Shown here: positions 24,181 through 37,060 of the stretch, piece after piece | Position numbering within the stretch: the first letter of the stretch is position 1 | How the letters are laid out: every line of letters starts with the position of its first letter | Source: Chamaecrista fasciculata | Lineage: Eukaryota; Streptophyta; Magnoliopsida; Fabales; Fabaceae | NCBI GenBank assembly: GCA_003254925.1 | Contig: QANZ01047738.1 | Span: 47,521 to 111,520 of the forward strand | Direction: 5' to 3' | DNA: 64,000 bases | Notes under the pieces: model-generated | Database searches by the model: none | Seen by the model: only the letters and a program-made list of their open reading frames with translations | Told to the model about the DNA's origin: nothing | Program-made: the position numbers and the translations under genes

Positions 24181-26897
24181 GCCTAAATTTAATGACTAAA
24201 AAATATAAATTTAGACATCAAATCATTGAGAATTATAACTTTTTATAATGAAATTATGTATTTTAATCATTTAAAAATTAATTTTTTTAAATTGATAAAA
24301 TTTGAGGGACCACATAATTGGTTATTTCAAAAATAAAAAAATGAAAAAAGAAAAAAAAAAGTGAGCATTGGGGTTAGCGAAAGGCAAGAGGAGGAGGACA
24401 GGGCTAGCAGAGCTTAGGTAGGTCGTCTCCCCAAAACTCAAAAACTGAAAAAGTGAGAGATCAAATAAATGGCACAATGCCACAACAACAAATAACAAAC
24501 AACAACCATTTCATTATACTGACTCTCTCCAACTTTTCTTTTCTAGTACACATTCAGTACTACACAATAATACGTTGTTACATTTCAAAACCAAATAAAG
24601 TGGAATCAACGTTTTTAGCAAGAAAATTTATAACAACAACAACAAAATTAAAAAAGACCAAGAAAATATGGTTGCTAATTTGCTATATTTGATCTGATTC
24701 TGGTCAGTTTCCACCACACCACACAATGCACAGAGTAGAGACTAGAGAGTAGGTTTTGTCTCCAACCAAACACGCCCCAAAGTCCTGGTCAAATAAATTG
24801 CACCAACTGATGCTTTTTGCGACAGAAAACAATTTCTTGCACATGCTTCTTCCTTATTTCTTCACCTTTAAAATTAATTATGTGAATTATGTGATATGTC
24901 TAACCTTGTTGACATCAAATATTATAACAACTTTGCTTTTGTTTTTATTCATTTTTTTATTAAATTATTTTAGGTCAAATTCTTATTTTAGATTTTTTTT
25001 GAATTAATTTATTTTATATTGATCTTACATATTTTTATAATTTTTTTAACTATTGGATGTAACTATCTCTTATTTCGAATTCAAATGTTATGAATTTAAA
25101 ATAAATAATGTTAAATTAAATCTCACAAGTAAATTAATTATTTTATAGTTAAACAAATAAAATTAGTCATATTTTTTTTTTCCAAATTTAAATACAAGTT
25201 CATAATTATGTGTTATTTTTTTTTATATTTAATTGAAATTGTCAAAAAATAAAGTAAAATTCCATTTCGATAGTGAATTTGAGACTAAGAATAGAAAATC
25301 ATAATCAATTTAAAATAAACAAAACATTTTAAACTAATTTAAAATCAATCCCATGAGGATCAACGTGAATATTTTGACCAATGTTAATCATATTTTCATT
25401 CATCAACTTAAATTAAGAATAATTTGTGTAAATTTAAATGTTAATAGTGGTATATGCAAATTTTGGAACAATAATAATAATAATATTATTAATATAAATA
25501 CACAATATTTTTTGGCCGAAAAAAAACTCAAAATATTTATGCCTGATATGTGTGTGTCAAACAGAGCTACTACTTGTAACACATTTAAAAGAAAACAAAT
25601 TCTGTTCTCATTAGTCAGTAACTAATCCACTGTGGAGGACACAATAAATATATCTACAAGCGTTTTCGATGGGTTTAGTATGTATGGTACAAAAAAAAAA
25701 AAAATACCCAATGGGTGCATTGAAATTTTATTATTATTTTTTTGGGGTTCTTTAGGAGTGGGAAGTTAATAAAAAAAAAAGAATTATAGTGAATATTTAT
25801 TTTTATATACGAAATGTAAATATTCTAAAATTTATATGTTGTAACAATTTAAATTAGTAAAGATGAAAAATTAAATATTTTATACACGTTAAAATAATTT
25901 AATAACTCATTTATATTTATAATTTATATTTTGGTTTTTTAATCTAAATCAAAATAAAAAAAATTAATAAGATTAATAATATAAAATAATTTTAATACTT
26001 GTTCAAACTTAAATCCAATAATTAAAAAATATAATAATCTATTTCCATTTCTATCCTAGTTTACTGAGAAGCAATGTGTCCATAATATTAGGTCATTGGC
26101 TACTTTGAGGAGGAACTAAATATTAAAAACGAAAAAAAGAAAAGCATGTCATAGCCATAGATAGGTCCTCATTTTGGGTCAATGATTCCTGGGCCAAGGG
26201 GTGGTGGACCCATAGACAAAGAATCAAGATCAAATCTTCAGTATGCATCATTTTGTGACCCAAAATAAAATATGGCAACTACGGCATTTTTTATAAGAGG
26301 TTTTGCAGTCACATGGGAAGTTCGTAACACCAAGATAAGGAAATTGGGCCCAACCCCATCATTAAGCCATGGTATAAATAATCCAACAAGAAAGCCATAA
26401 TAAACTCTTCTTCCTTCTGTAATCTAGTTTTCATTTATTCAACCTCACAAAATCTTCAAGAAGCAGGAGCTGAACTTCATGAAGAATATGCATATACATT
26501 TAGTGGGATGAGGGTATTTATTATAAAAATAAAAATAAAAATAATGATGAAGAATGAGATGCTGATAGTACAAATGTGTATTCAACTCCATCCAATGTCC
26601 AATTCCTCAATATGGAGCAATGAACAAATGCCATGTTTAATGCACCCTCCCTGTGAATTACCTAGAGAGAAAAGATGTGAGATTATAAGGTTATTTTTGG
26701 CAATCAATAGGGAAAAGAATGGAAAGAAAGGAAAAGGAGTGAAAGAGAGTGATAGGAAACGGAAAGGGAACTCTCCATATTCTTTTTTTTTTTCTCTGTT
26801 TCGATATTAATACATTTTCTAGAATTTCTTAAATCTGTGAGGGATAAAGACAATGAAGTATACAGTATTACCACATTTTGTTTTTTTTTTTTTTTTT
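24181..26897. other. AT-rich intergenic DNA, no supported gene
   Basis: Very AT-rich with many homopolymers. A TATA-like box (tataaat at about 26372) precedes a CT-rich stretch, but only short frames follow (longest about 100 codons, without family resemblance). I see no protein-coding gene. A small non-coding transcript near 26400 cannot be excluded. Confidence 0.4.
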
Positions 26898-27066
26898 NNN
26901 NNNNNNNNNNNNNNNNNNNNNNNNNNNNNNNNNNNNNNNNNNNNNNNNNNNNNNNNNNNNNNNNNNNNNNNNNNNNNNNNNNNNNNNNNNNNNNNNNNNN
27001 NNNNNNNNNNNNNNNNNNNNNNNNNNNNNNNNNNNNNNNNNNNNNNNNNNNNNNNNNNNNNNNNNN
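26898..27066. other. Assembly gap (run of N)
   Basis: 169 N bases, bordered on the left by a T run (26881-26897) and on the right by an A run (from 27067). The homopolymer borders suggest an unresolved simple or foldback sequence. Any open frame through this gap is meaningless. Confidence 0.98.
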
Positions 27067-27441
27067 AAAAAAAAAAAAAAAACTATTGTCTAGTTATAAA
27101 TTTTCTCCTTGAAATATAAAATATAGCAAATACCCCTTTGAACTCTTACAATCTTGTTTTAACTCTAATTTCACACATAATTCTCACATTTTATTTGTAT
27201 ATATACATATTTAATTGTGTTTAAAATTTTTATTCTTTATTAAAAAGTTCAGAAAAAAAATAATTCAAAGATGTTAAAATTTAAAAGATTGTAAAAATTC
27301 AAGGGATTATTTGCTAAATTTTAAAGTTAAAAGAGTTATTTGCAACTAGACCATAGTTGGAGGAGGGGATTTACTAAGTTTGATAATTGAATGGGTTATT
27401 TGCAAGTTGCAAGTAAGCCATAGTTATAATTTTTTTTTTTT

Positions 27442-27816
27442 GGCAAAAGTACTAATTTTGTCCTCAAACTTTACATCAACTGTCAATTTAGTCCCCAATC
27501 TTTTTTGGCTATCAATTTCGTCCCCAATCTTTCACATTTTCGTCAATTTTATCATTTAACTAACTTCTTTAATAAATTAACGACAGACTGCATCATGCTT
27601 TTCAATCTGAGTTAGGATTTGAGTTTCTTTATCTATCAATTTTACATTATATATCGTTAGTCACATAGATTCTGTCGTTAATATTTAGCTAAAGTAAGAG
27701 CAAATGATATAATGGACGAAAATGTGAAAGATGGGGACGAAATTGACAACAAAAAAAGATTGGAAACGAAATTGACAGCAGGTGTAAAGTTTCGAGACGA
27801 AATGTGTGCTTTTGCC
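27442..27816. mobile_element. Foldback element, family C (copy 2, best preserved)
   Basis: The left end ggcaaaagtactaattttgt mirrors the right end acgaaatgtgtgcttttgcc. Inner arms repeat 'tcaatttcgtccccaatctt' and its inverse. It lies immediately downstream of the ORP stop codon at 27897, so the ORP 3' end may run into it. Confidence 0.72.
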
Positions 27817-27896
27817 TTTTTTAAAAAAGGATTAGACTGTAGTTAGAGGGGACTATACATTTTTCTGAGATTTTCAACTCTAGAAAGAAACATACC

Positions 27897-30800
27897 CTAA
27901 GAGGTTGAAGGTGAATCAAGATCACTATCATTTGGAAGTTGACCAAAGATGTCAGGGCAGGATTCCCAGATTCCCTTGTCCTTGGCCTCCCAGTATCCCC
28001 CAGCATAACGGTAACTGCTACTGTCCTTGTCTTTTACAAACCACCTTGGCTTCCAACCCTTCTCTTGCTGCTTCCTTGCCTGGTTAATCACTAATTACTT
28101 ACAACAGTCCCTCTTTCATTAATTAATAAGCAAATCATTGAATTTGTGAAGAAAACAAATCATACCTGACGTTGTTTCTGTTCCAACCGCAACTTCTCAT
28201 TAGTGGCAGTTTCATACTCTCCATTCTCCAAATACCTTTGATCAGGCCTCAGTCTCGAATCTGTTGGTGGCAACTTCTCCTGTTTGTTAACTCTAATGTC
28301 ACAACACAAAACTCAACAACTAACAACATATTGAGAGGCAGAAACATAGAAAGCATGTTAACCCCATTAAAAATCCACTAGTGAATAATTCAATAAATTG
28401 GAAATTGCATCCCTTAGTTTCTGCATCCAGAAAAAAATTGTTCTTTCTATCTATTTCATTTGTCATTTGACACTGCCCATTGGGTTTGGATCAGTTGGAA
28501 ATAGTTCAGGATAAAATTCAGAAAATTTTAATAAATTAATACTTCTGTTCCACACCTACAATCTTATATATTCCATATTTATTTTCAACTTATTAATGTT
28601 ATTTTATTAGAGATTTATGAACTTTACTCTAAATTAACTTGAACGGATCTAAATATTCGTTCATTCATGCATAAATGATTTGATTTCATCTGTCAAGTTT
28701 GTATGTAAATAATGGAGAGAGAAAAGCAATGGGTAGGTGAAAGATGAAACAAAGCTATTAAAGATGGGATGGATCAAAGGATATATTCCTAAAATAGGAA
28801 AATTGATGGAGCTAATTTCAAATGCAAAAGATTTTTGCAAGTGACTCCAAATTGAATGAGTATTTTTGCAGTCTAAAATAATAATAAAACTTACCTGAAG
28901 TCCAGGTGTTATTTCGTTTAACGTGATAGCAAACTCTGTAAGATTATATTTTGTAGGATGCATGGCTGGCTCGCTTCGCTTCCATAGTAGGCTTGGTTTT
29001 GACGACCTACTAGACTCTTTTCCCTTCTCAGGATTGTCAAAAATTACATAATGCAAACTCTCATCCCATTTCCCAGACAGAGTTGCTACTGTTTTACCAT
29101 TCTTATCTTCCACCACACCATGCACCTGCATCAGTACTTGAATTACACAGCATGACAGAGCACTCAGTAGATCATTTCTTCTTTCTCCCAAAACCTCCAA
29201 ATTTAATAGTCTCTTACATCAAATTTATGGTATTTTTAGAAGTCAATAATCACAAGTAGAGAAAAGGCAAGGATTTTTTAGGCTAAAGTGGCAATATGGA
29301 GAAAACTAAATCCTAAAAAAATTCCCACAAAAAAGCTTTTCCCCTCATAATCCTGATGGAAAATATGATATTTTTTTGGTTATTTAAAGGTAATTTTTCA
29401 AGTTTTTCTGCACTAAATGGCACGTGTCATGTACAAAATAACCTTAGCTATGTGTCAGTTGTGGCCTGACCTCGACGAGGATGGATCAGCTAAAGTTAGT
29501 TTTAAGTAAAGTTGATAAAGTTCTAATATAATAATATATTTGACCCTACATTATTGCATTGGTACCCCACTTTTCTTCATATTTATTTCCACTTAATAAT
29601 ATTATATTAGAACTTTACAAACTTCACCTAAAACTAACTTTAGCTAATCCACTTTCGACCTCGACTATGGGTCTGCCAGACTTCAACTATGGGATAGCCA
29701 ATGTCAACCTACACACAGTATGTCTCCTCAAATATAGTGAAAAAAAAATTTAAGAAAGTGCCTTTAAAAAACATACAAAAGAAAATATCATTTTCCCATC
29801 ACATCTAGAGTAGGGGAAAAACTTTTTTGAGTTTTTTTTTCCCATATTGCCACTTTAGTAAAAAAAAAATCAAAGGCAAAAGTAGTACAAGCCACTACAA
29901 AGTGATGGAGGGAGAGTGAGTGTATAACAACATATGAATATGGAGCTGCTGCTACTTTAGATGTAGTTCTCGTCAAAACCAGCATTCAGTGGCACATCTC
30001 CTCAGAAAAATCCAACGGTTTTAAACTTTTCTTGATTCCCCACATAAAAAGCAATAGAAAAAGAAAGAAAGGGTACCTGGTGAGGGTTTCGATCCATGAT
30101 GGACTGCTCCTTAAATTTAAGCTTACATGAATATGCACGATTCCCTTCTATGCGCATTGTACCATAATGGTCACAGTATAGTTTTCCTAAAATGAGGTTG
30201 TAAATGGATGTCGTTACCTGATTATATAGAATATTAACCAATCAGACATCTTGAAAGATATTGGTAGTTACTACAACAACTACTATTACTATTACAAAAT
30301 AGTTAGCACACATTATATTCTCACTTTGACGAGTGCTAAGTTCCATGCATCTATCTTTACAAGGGGTTTACTTAAATATATTTCACCATGAAAATACCTT
30401 ACTCCAGTGAAAGACTTCTCCATCATCAAACTCGAGAGTCAATATACCAACAGGATCAAGCTGAATTGAACGACCTCGGAATTTACTTTTTAAATTGCTG
30501 TCGCCCCAAAATTTCCAGCCACCGCCCTCACAATGGCATGCAACAACCATGGGATGATGACTGACCTATCTCAACAATGGTATCAAATTCAAACATACAA
30601 AATTGCTCAATCTTTTCATTTTCTTTTTCCTTTTTTTTTTTGTGGTTTTTGGGGATTAGATATATGTTAACTGTCTACAAAAATATCACAATATATACGA
30701 TACCTTCTCTGATATAAAGCGAATGCCTCTATCAGGAAAATCTGCCTCATAAGTCTCACCCAACAGTGGATTAAATGGTTTACAACTTCTCCCGGCAGTG

Positions 30801-33198
30801 CTAGCATACCCTGAAACTGCAAATGCAGCCACATGTAGTATCCTCAAAAGACTATCACCCTGTGTATAAAATAATAGAAAATACCATGGATCGATGTCAC
30901 TGTCAGAAATAATGCATCAATGCTGGAAACTTTGGGCCAAAACCAATTTTTTTTAGAAAATTTACTTTTTAGTCCTTAATTGGTCTCAAAATGATGATTT
31001 TAGTCCTTAAATATTAAAAATACACCTTTACGTTCTTGATTCATTCACAAACCTTGACTATTAATTCCCTTAGACCTTATATGTGAGAACTTAATAGTTA
31101 TGGTTGTAAGAAAATCTTGCACTAAAAAACGTATTTCCAATATCCAAAGAATAAATCATAGTTTTGAGACAAATTAAGACCAAAATCATATAGTAAATAT
31201 TAAAACAGAACAGAAACTAACCTTTTGACCCCATACAAATGCTCGGTCCAGAAGGTAAGAATACTCCATGTCTTCGCAACATTTCTGTAATGAGGAGATG
31301 GGCTCATTGAAATAAACTGGGAGGCAAACGTTTGTGAGATCCTTCCCAATATTATCTTTTATTATTGACCAGAGACTGGCTCCCTTCTCTTTCTCAACGG
31401 GATCAGGCAATTTCTTTCGCCTTGTAACTTGAGGATAATTGAATCCCACAGATGCAGTGGACGAGTTTACATTGTGTTTATCAGTAGGAGTGCCTTCACT
31501 ATCAGAATCAGATCCACTAGCTCCGAGAGAATTATTTAATGAAAAAATATCATTGCTATCAAAGAATGCATCTTGGTCATCATCATCAGAGCGATCCTGC
31601 CTGTCTTGCTCATCAGAAGAGTCACTTGGACTTCCATCTGTGTTATATCACAGTGAAATAATTAGGATAGTAAATTTGTTTCAACTAGCCAAAACCAAAC
31701 AACATTTGAAACATATTATATTCTCTGTTATCAACTATATTCTGTTTCAAAGTGATATATATATACTATACATGAAGATTGACCCATAAATTTCTCATGA
31801 GAAGCATAGATTATTTCAATATGTCCACCATAATACAAATGAAGTGACATTAACATGAGGAAAAAAATTACCACTGAACTTCTCAGTCTTTGATGAAAGT
31901 GAATCTCTATGACCATTGTTAGTTTGCCTTTGGGATTCGTCAACGAGCGTGTTCTCTAAGTCAACCTTTTCTGTCTAGAAAGTGCAGTCCATGGAAGCTC
32001 ACGAAATCATGAAAAGAATCAATTGCCTTTAAAGCGTATTGTCAAATTTGAAGTCTATGCATGGATTTCTGTTCTTTTATTAATTTCTAAAGGATCGGCA
32101 ATAAATAAATTCAATCTGATAAATTAAGTTTTGTTAATTAAAAGGACTTGCCTCCAATTGACGGAGTGAATTCAACAGTAGCTTCTGCTTTTGCTTGAGC
32201 ACCAAGACATGCTTATGCATCTTAGAGAGCTCGGTTTTCATAATTTGCTCACAATCCTGAATCGCATTCTCACTCACACCTTCCTCCAAAAGCCGTTGCC
32301 TCAATTTCTCAGTCGACATCATCGCCGCCGTCTCCGGTGGCGCCGCCGTCTCTGTAATCTTCGGCGAGCGAGGAAACAAACCCTTCACCGCCTTCAATGC
32401 CTCCACCCATGCTTCCCTATCTTCCCTACTCTCCGCCCTCAAATGCAACCTCTTCTTCGTCCCCGTTTTCACAGCAAACCTCCGTTCATCAGATTTGCTC
32501 TCTCGAATCGAACACACCTACGCAACATCATCATATTTACAATCACAATGCACGATCCGAAATCCATGTTAGGTCAATTTCGGCATTACGAAAATAGAAT
32601 TTGAAATCCGAATCGGATGGATTAAATTAAATTGTGCGAAAAAATCAAATCGAGAAATTAATACAAAACGAGGACGGACCATGAGGTGAATTTCGCAGAC
32701 GGGCTTTCGATTTCGGGAAGGATTATGGCGGTGAGTGGCGATTCGACGAATGGATTCTTCTCCGATGACCATGGAGCCTTTTTCGACCTCGCTGTTGAGG
32801 ACGAGTTTATTGGCGCCGTGGATTTTGAAATAAGAGAGGACGCCGTCGTGGAGGATGAACCACCGTGGGCGCCAACCGCGGCCGTAGTTAACCCACTTGT
32901 AAAGGATGCCGGAGATTCCGTTTCCGACAATGCCGGTCATCATGGCGCCGCGGGGATGGCATTCGCGGTGGTTGACGGCGGCGGCGGCGTGGCGGCGAGA
33001 GGTGGTGGCGGAGACGGAACGCTGAACGCGAGAAAATGTAGAAGAGAGAGAGCGGCCACTGGTGGAGAGAGAACGGAAAGAAGAAGACGACGTCGTTGTG
33101 GTGGTGGTGGCGGGAATTCGGGTTGAGAGTGAACCGGAGCGAGTGGGAGTTGGACCGGAATCGTAACGGTCCTCGGTGATGTGGCGAGAAGGACGCAT
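27897..33198 (-). CDS. ORP1: Oxysterol-binding protein-related protein, ORP1 group (PH + coiled coil + ORD)
   Basis: Exons, 5' to 3': 32680-33198, 32152-32517, 31872-31974, 31222-31637, 30704-30859, 30398-30565, 30077-30217, 28895-29125, 28166-28279, 27897-28079. Phases close to 798 residues, the length of Arabidopsis ORP1C/ORP1D. A PH domain spans about residues 88-218 ([48 protein letters not shown]). A coiled-coil segment follows, then an acidic linker. The lipid-binding ORD starts near residue 390. It carries the family signature EKVSHHP (519-525, split by an intron), [10 protein letters not shown] and [20 protein letters not shown], and ends with [11 protein letters not shown]. The role is sterol/phosphoinositide transfer at membrane contacts. 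The intron after exon 2 has a GC donor (GAG|GCAAGT); no GT donor nearby keeps the frame. Introns hold nested MITEs (29283-29862) and a family D foldback. Confidence 0.94.
29283..29859. mobile_element. Outer foldback element in an ORP intron, interrupted by a MITE
   Basis: ctaaagtggcaatatgg at 29283-29299 and its exact inverse ccatattgccactttag at 29843-29859 bracket the region. The smaller 180-bp element 29477-29656 with its own 9-bp TSD lies between the arms. Whether the outer pair is one element or two solo ends is not certain. Confidence 0.55.
29477..29656. mobile_element. Small MITE with 9-bp target duplication
   Basis: Flanked by the exact 9-bp repeat gacctcgac (29468-29476 and 29657-29665). 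The ends are imperfect inverted repeats, with a perfect core of agctaaagttagtttt on the left and aaaactaactttagct on the right. It lies in the ORP intron between exons 28895-29125 and 30077-30217. Confidence 0.8.
30955..31195. repeat. Family D foldback repeat in an ORP intron
   Basis: Starts with aaatttactttttagtcctt and contains the inverted phrases 'tggtctcaaaatga' and 'gttttgagacaaatta'. It belongs to the same family as the copies in the PSI1 and patellin introns. It ends about 27 bases from the donor of exon 31222-31637. Confidence 0.6.
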
Positions 33199-33538
33199 AT
33201 ATAGAAGGAAAAATGCAAACTTGAAAGTAGAAAGGAAAGGAAATGATCACGTCATTGTTATTTATATTATATATCTCCGTCACGTTCGTCGTTCGTCAAT
33301 GTTCCAAACTTGAAAGTAGAGAAACTCCAGTGTTGGCTCGCCGCATATATCGCCCCTCTTTTTTTGAATTTTTTTTTTTTTGTCTTCTACGGATGGAAAG
33401 CTTTTTTTTTTTGCCAATCCTTACTATTATATACTTTATAAATAAAACTAAAAAGATAATGTGAAGTATTTTTTTTTTGTTTTTGAAATTAATGTAAAGA
33501 AATGTATACTTGTATGTTTGTGTTAACGTATGATTAAT
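33199..33538. promoter_or_regulatory. ORP leader and upstream region
   Basis: Short upstream region before a retroelement-derived segment begins near 33555. It has T-rich tracts and no clear TATA box. The GC-rich antisense open frame at 32686-33126 is a shadow of the ORP first exon. Confidence 0.35.
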
Positions 33539-33603
33539 AGAAATGGTATATAATTGGTTTTATGGGAAAAAAAAAAATATATGAAGCCCTATTATAAAAT
33601 ATT

Positions 33604-33789
33604 CCAGCAAATGTTTGGTATAGTGGTTGGTAAGCTACACCTTAAGTAAGATGATTCAAGTTTGATTTCTAGAGTCGATATTGTTGGGAGAGCTCAACCA
33701 TTTCGTCTTTGTAGGCCTAATGAGATTAGTCTTTGCTTAGACTATTACACGAATAGGCGAATGAAACCTATGACATTATAAAAAAAAAT
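33604..33789 (+). mobile_element. tRNA-derived SINE
   Basis: A-box-like tggtatagtggttggtaag and B-box-like gattcaagtttgatttctag are followed by a body (tgagattagtctttgcttag) shared with the SINE at 11690-11864. It ends in an A tail at 33780-33789. The motif gcaaat flanks both sides as a possible short TSD. Confidence 0.68.
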
Positions 33790-33969
33790 GTTGCAAATCT
33801 ATTAAAATAAAGAAAAAACTCATTCTTTTTTCACTTTTATTAACCTAATTATAATTGTTCATGTTATGAACTTTATATATTTTGTTTGCATAAAACAATT
33901 AAATTATAGGTTTACAAGTATATGTTATTCTTGTATAAATTTTATGGTTACATTTTATTAAATTATAGA

Positions 33970-34488
33970 TTACTTTTATTGTTGGTGTGTATTTTGCTAG
34001 TGGTTTAATTAGAGATTCTAATGATAATTGGTGCAAGGGGTTTCTCTAAATTCCTTGGTAATTTATTCGGTGAGATTTGGGCCATATGCATTGACATTGA
34101 CTTGGCTTTACAAGATGGTTTTTATAACCTGATTGTTGAATCTGGCTGCTTGGTGGCTGTTAATTTATCTAATTTTAACGTTTTAGCTCCTTCTCACCAT
34201 TACTACACGTTGATATCATATTGCATGTCAAGACTTGGAGTCATCGTACAATTTAAAGTTCAACATGGTCATAGAGAGGAGAATCACTATGCAGACATCT
34301 TAGCAAAATCTCCCTCCTATGACTCTTTTGATATTGTTGTTTTTGAAAGGATGTCTGTCTTTTTTGTCTTGTTATTTTTAGGCTGATTTTGTAGGGCCTG
34401 GCCTCTCCCGTAGACTTATCATTGGCTAATATGTATTCATGGGTTCTCTATTCAATATAATTGCTCCCGTTCTATAAAAAAAAAAAAA
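33970..34488 (+). pseudogene. LINE remnant: RNase H-like domain plus poly(A) tail
   Basis: The open frame 34021-34386 encodes GEIWAICIDIDLALQDGFYN, VESGCLVAVNLSN, and HREENHYADILAKSPSY. This is the pattern of the RNase H-like (RVT_3) domain found at the 3' end of plant non-LTR retrotransposons. Upstream, GLIRDSNDNW is readable in another frame, so there is a frameshift near 34030. The sequence ends in an A run at 34476-34489. A 16-bp near-identical pair (agaaatggtatataat at 33539-33554, one mismatch at 34489-34504) may be the target duplication, which would put the SINE inside the inserted segment. It is 5'-truncated and not functional. Confidence 0.75.
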
Positions 34489-35043
34489 AGAAATGGTGTA
34501 TAATGAAATTTCTAAGAAATAATCTTTATTTAGTCATTGAAGTTGTATTGATAAATCTATTATTCATGTATAAAAATAAATAAATGTTGGGACTAAAAAG
34601 TATTGATTTTAAATGTTATTGACCAACAAGTATAAAATCAGTTTGAATTAAGAAATCAAATTGTTACCGAGGATCAAATTATTGACCATTGAAGTATTTC
34701 AAGGATCAGTAATTCAATTATTCAGATACTACTTCATTGATTCGGCATAAATTTATAGACCAAATAATAAATTTTCTCAATTTATAATCCAATAAAATGC
34801 AAATATACAAATTTAATCTCTAAAAAGAAAAAAATAACATCTTTTTTAATTTATAAAAATGATTAATTAATATAGATTGTTTTAAAAATTTATTGTATAT
34901 CTTAGTTTTTAAAAAATAAATTATTAACTCATTAATTTTTCACGATTGAATTATTAATTTAGATGATGGATTTAATACCACATCATATTAATTACGGATC
35001 ACCTCATTTTTTTCATTATATCTTGAGCATTTTTACGTAAGNT

Positions 35044-35132
35044 TAAAAATGAGGGTACCCCGGGCCGGGCTGGGTCTAGAGAGACTAGACCCGGACTGGG
35101 CCGGGCCTTTTTTGTACACCCCTATAAGAGGG
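35044..35132. mobile_element. Half of a hAT-type MITE abutting an N
   Basis: The right end tttttgtacacccctata is the inverse of the common plant hAT terminus taggggtgtac. It is preceded by a GC-rich hairpin (gggtctagagagactagacc). The matching left end is missing; the single N at 35042 lies where it should be. Confidence 0.6.
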
Positions 35133-35752
35133 ATACATAAGAATTGGCACAAATTGCTATAAAAGAATGGTTGAAGGTTGGCCTAGGTGCACTTATTTTG
35201 AAGGTTGGTGATATGATTGACGTTTGAACTACCTTAAGTGATTGATCCACTACTGAAGGTTGGTCTTGGTATGGTAGTCCATGAATAGGGTATGTTACTC
35301 AAGCCCAATACATTAGATAATCAACTTGAGTATATATTATTATTCAAGGATGTAACATACTTCTGTCCAAAAGAAATAAGGATGTTGTCCAAAAAAAAGG
35401 ATGTAACATACTAAATATTATTGTTCTGGCACACAATAATTAATTAACTTAAGTCATGTATTTAATGTAAAAAATGTTGAACTCTATTGTTTTGTATTTG
35501 CCTAATTGGTGGCTATAGTTTAGCAAGGTATACAAGAATCTAGCTAGAACCACCAACTACAAATATAATATATAATATAAACTATAAACCAATAATTTGT
35601 ACTTGACTTGTGGACAGGTCTAATGATTTAATTAATGGATGTTGTTACACATCTAGTTGTTTTGCTTTCATTTTGTAGAGTAAAATACTTATTTTGTCTT
35701 TATAAAGAATGATAAATTTTTTAAATGTAATTATTAAATTGTGAGGTGACTT

Positions 35753-36211
35753 TAGAGTTATCAAAACAAGCCAATTTAGCTCACTTGAGCTGGCTTGTCA
35801 CGAGCCAAAACTCACGTGAGGCAAAAATCTCAGACGAGTCAGGTTTTTCCAATCCGTCTCGTCAATTTGGTGAGTCGGGTTAGCCCACTTAACTCACTAG
35901 TCATTAAATTTTATTTTATTTTTTTCCCTTTTTTTAATTAAAATATTTTAATTAACTTTCTTAATAAAATTCATGAAAATTAAGATAAATTATTCTAATA
36001 TCATAACCATTCAATACTAATCGTTAGTCACTACATCTAAAATTACATATATTTATATATATTTTAAATAAGGTAGGTTGGCTCACCAACTCACTCGAGT
36101 TAGCTCACTACGAGCTGCGAGTTAAGTGTGCCGGATTTGCTCAACCCAGCTCGCCAATTTAGTGAGTTAAACGAGTCAACCAATTGAGTTTGGCACGTTT
36201 TGATGACTCTA
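35753..36211. mobile_element. hAT-type MITE
   Basis: Terminal repeats tagagttatcaaaac and gttttgatgactcta (one mismatch). The 8-bp flanks ggtgactt (35745-35752) and ggtaactt (36212-36219) differ by one base. The arms carry multiple 'gagctcactcgagt'-type inverted phrases. Non-coding. Confidence 0.75.
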
Positions 36212-37060
36212 GGTAACTTTGTTGTTGTATATCGTGGTGACTTGTGAGTGGCCTTTTTTTCTTTTACATATATGAGATTTAACACTACATATAAGAGCTA
36301 AATATTCTTACTTAATTTATATCTATATATATGTAGAAATATTTATATAAAATTTATTTTATATATTATTTTTAATAATAAATTTTTAATAAAATTGTAT
36401 ACAACTATTTTTCAAAATCAAAATGCACACCACCCACACAAGTTACCAAAAAAAAAAATGCACACCCACACAACATAGAGTTAGGGAGAGATTACAATGG
36501 GAAGCTACAACTTGGGGTTTGCTATGGAATACTCAAATTTTTTTAGAGCTCCATGCATTTTTTATTTAAATAAGTACACAATTAATGATAAAATACTCAA
36601 ATGTACAAACATTCGAAATTTTCAAAAGATAACTTATTTTTTTAAAAAAATAATAAAAAAAATGTTGCTCTTTAAAAAAAAGAAAAGGCATACTTCTAAC
36701 TTTACAGATTATTTATTTATTAAAATTACAGTAGATGTTAAATGATACATAGGGTTACAATACAAATAAAAACAAGAATGATAAAACATGAATGTATTTA
36801 ACATTTTAACTATCTATTCCATACACATAAAAGTTATTCACAAGTCACAACCATAAATGATAAATATATAACGTGAGGATTATAATAAACACACCTTTCC
36901 ACGTAGTATCTGGTCACCAGACAAATAATCGAGAAGTTGTGTACTGTATACTATTAACAACCGACTCGTCCCTTTTATTTTTTTAATTGAATTAAAAAAG
37001 TCATAAAAGTAATAATTTTTGTTATTGTTTTCAGAGTACTTGTTATAAATACACTTAAAT

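Noticed and set aside
26837..27119. Open frames across the N gap
   Set aside because: They exist only because N codons are read as open.
32686..33126. GC-rich antisense open frame, 146 codons
   Set aside because: It is the complement of the ORP first exon, with low-complexity Gly/Arg composition.
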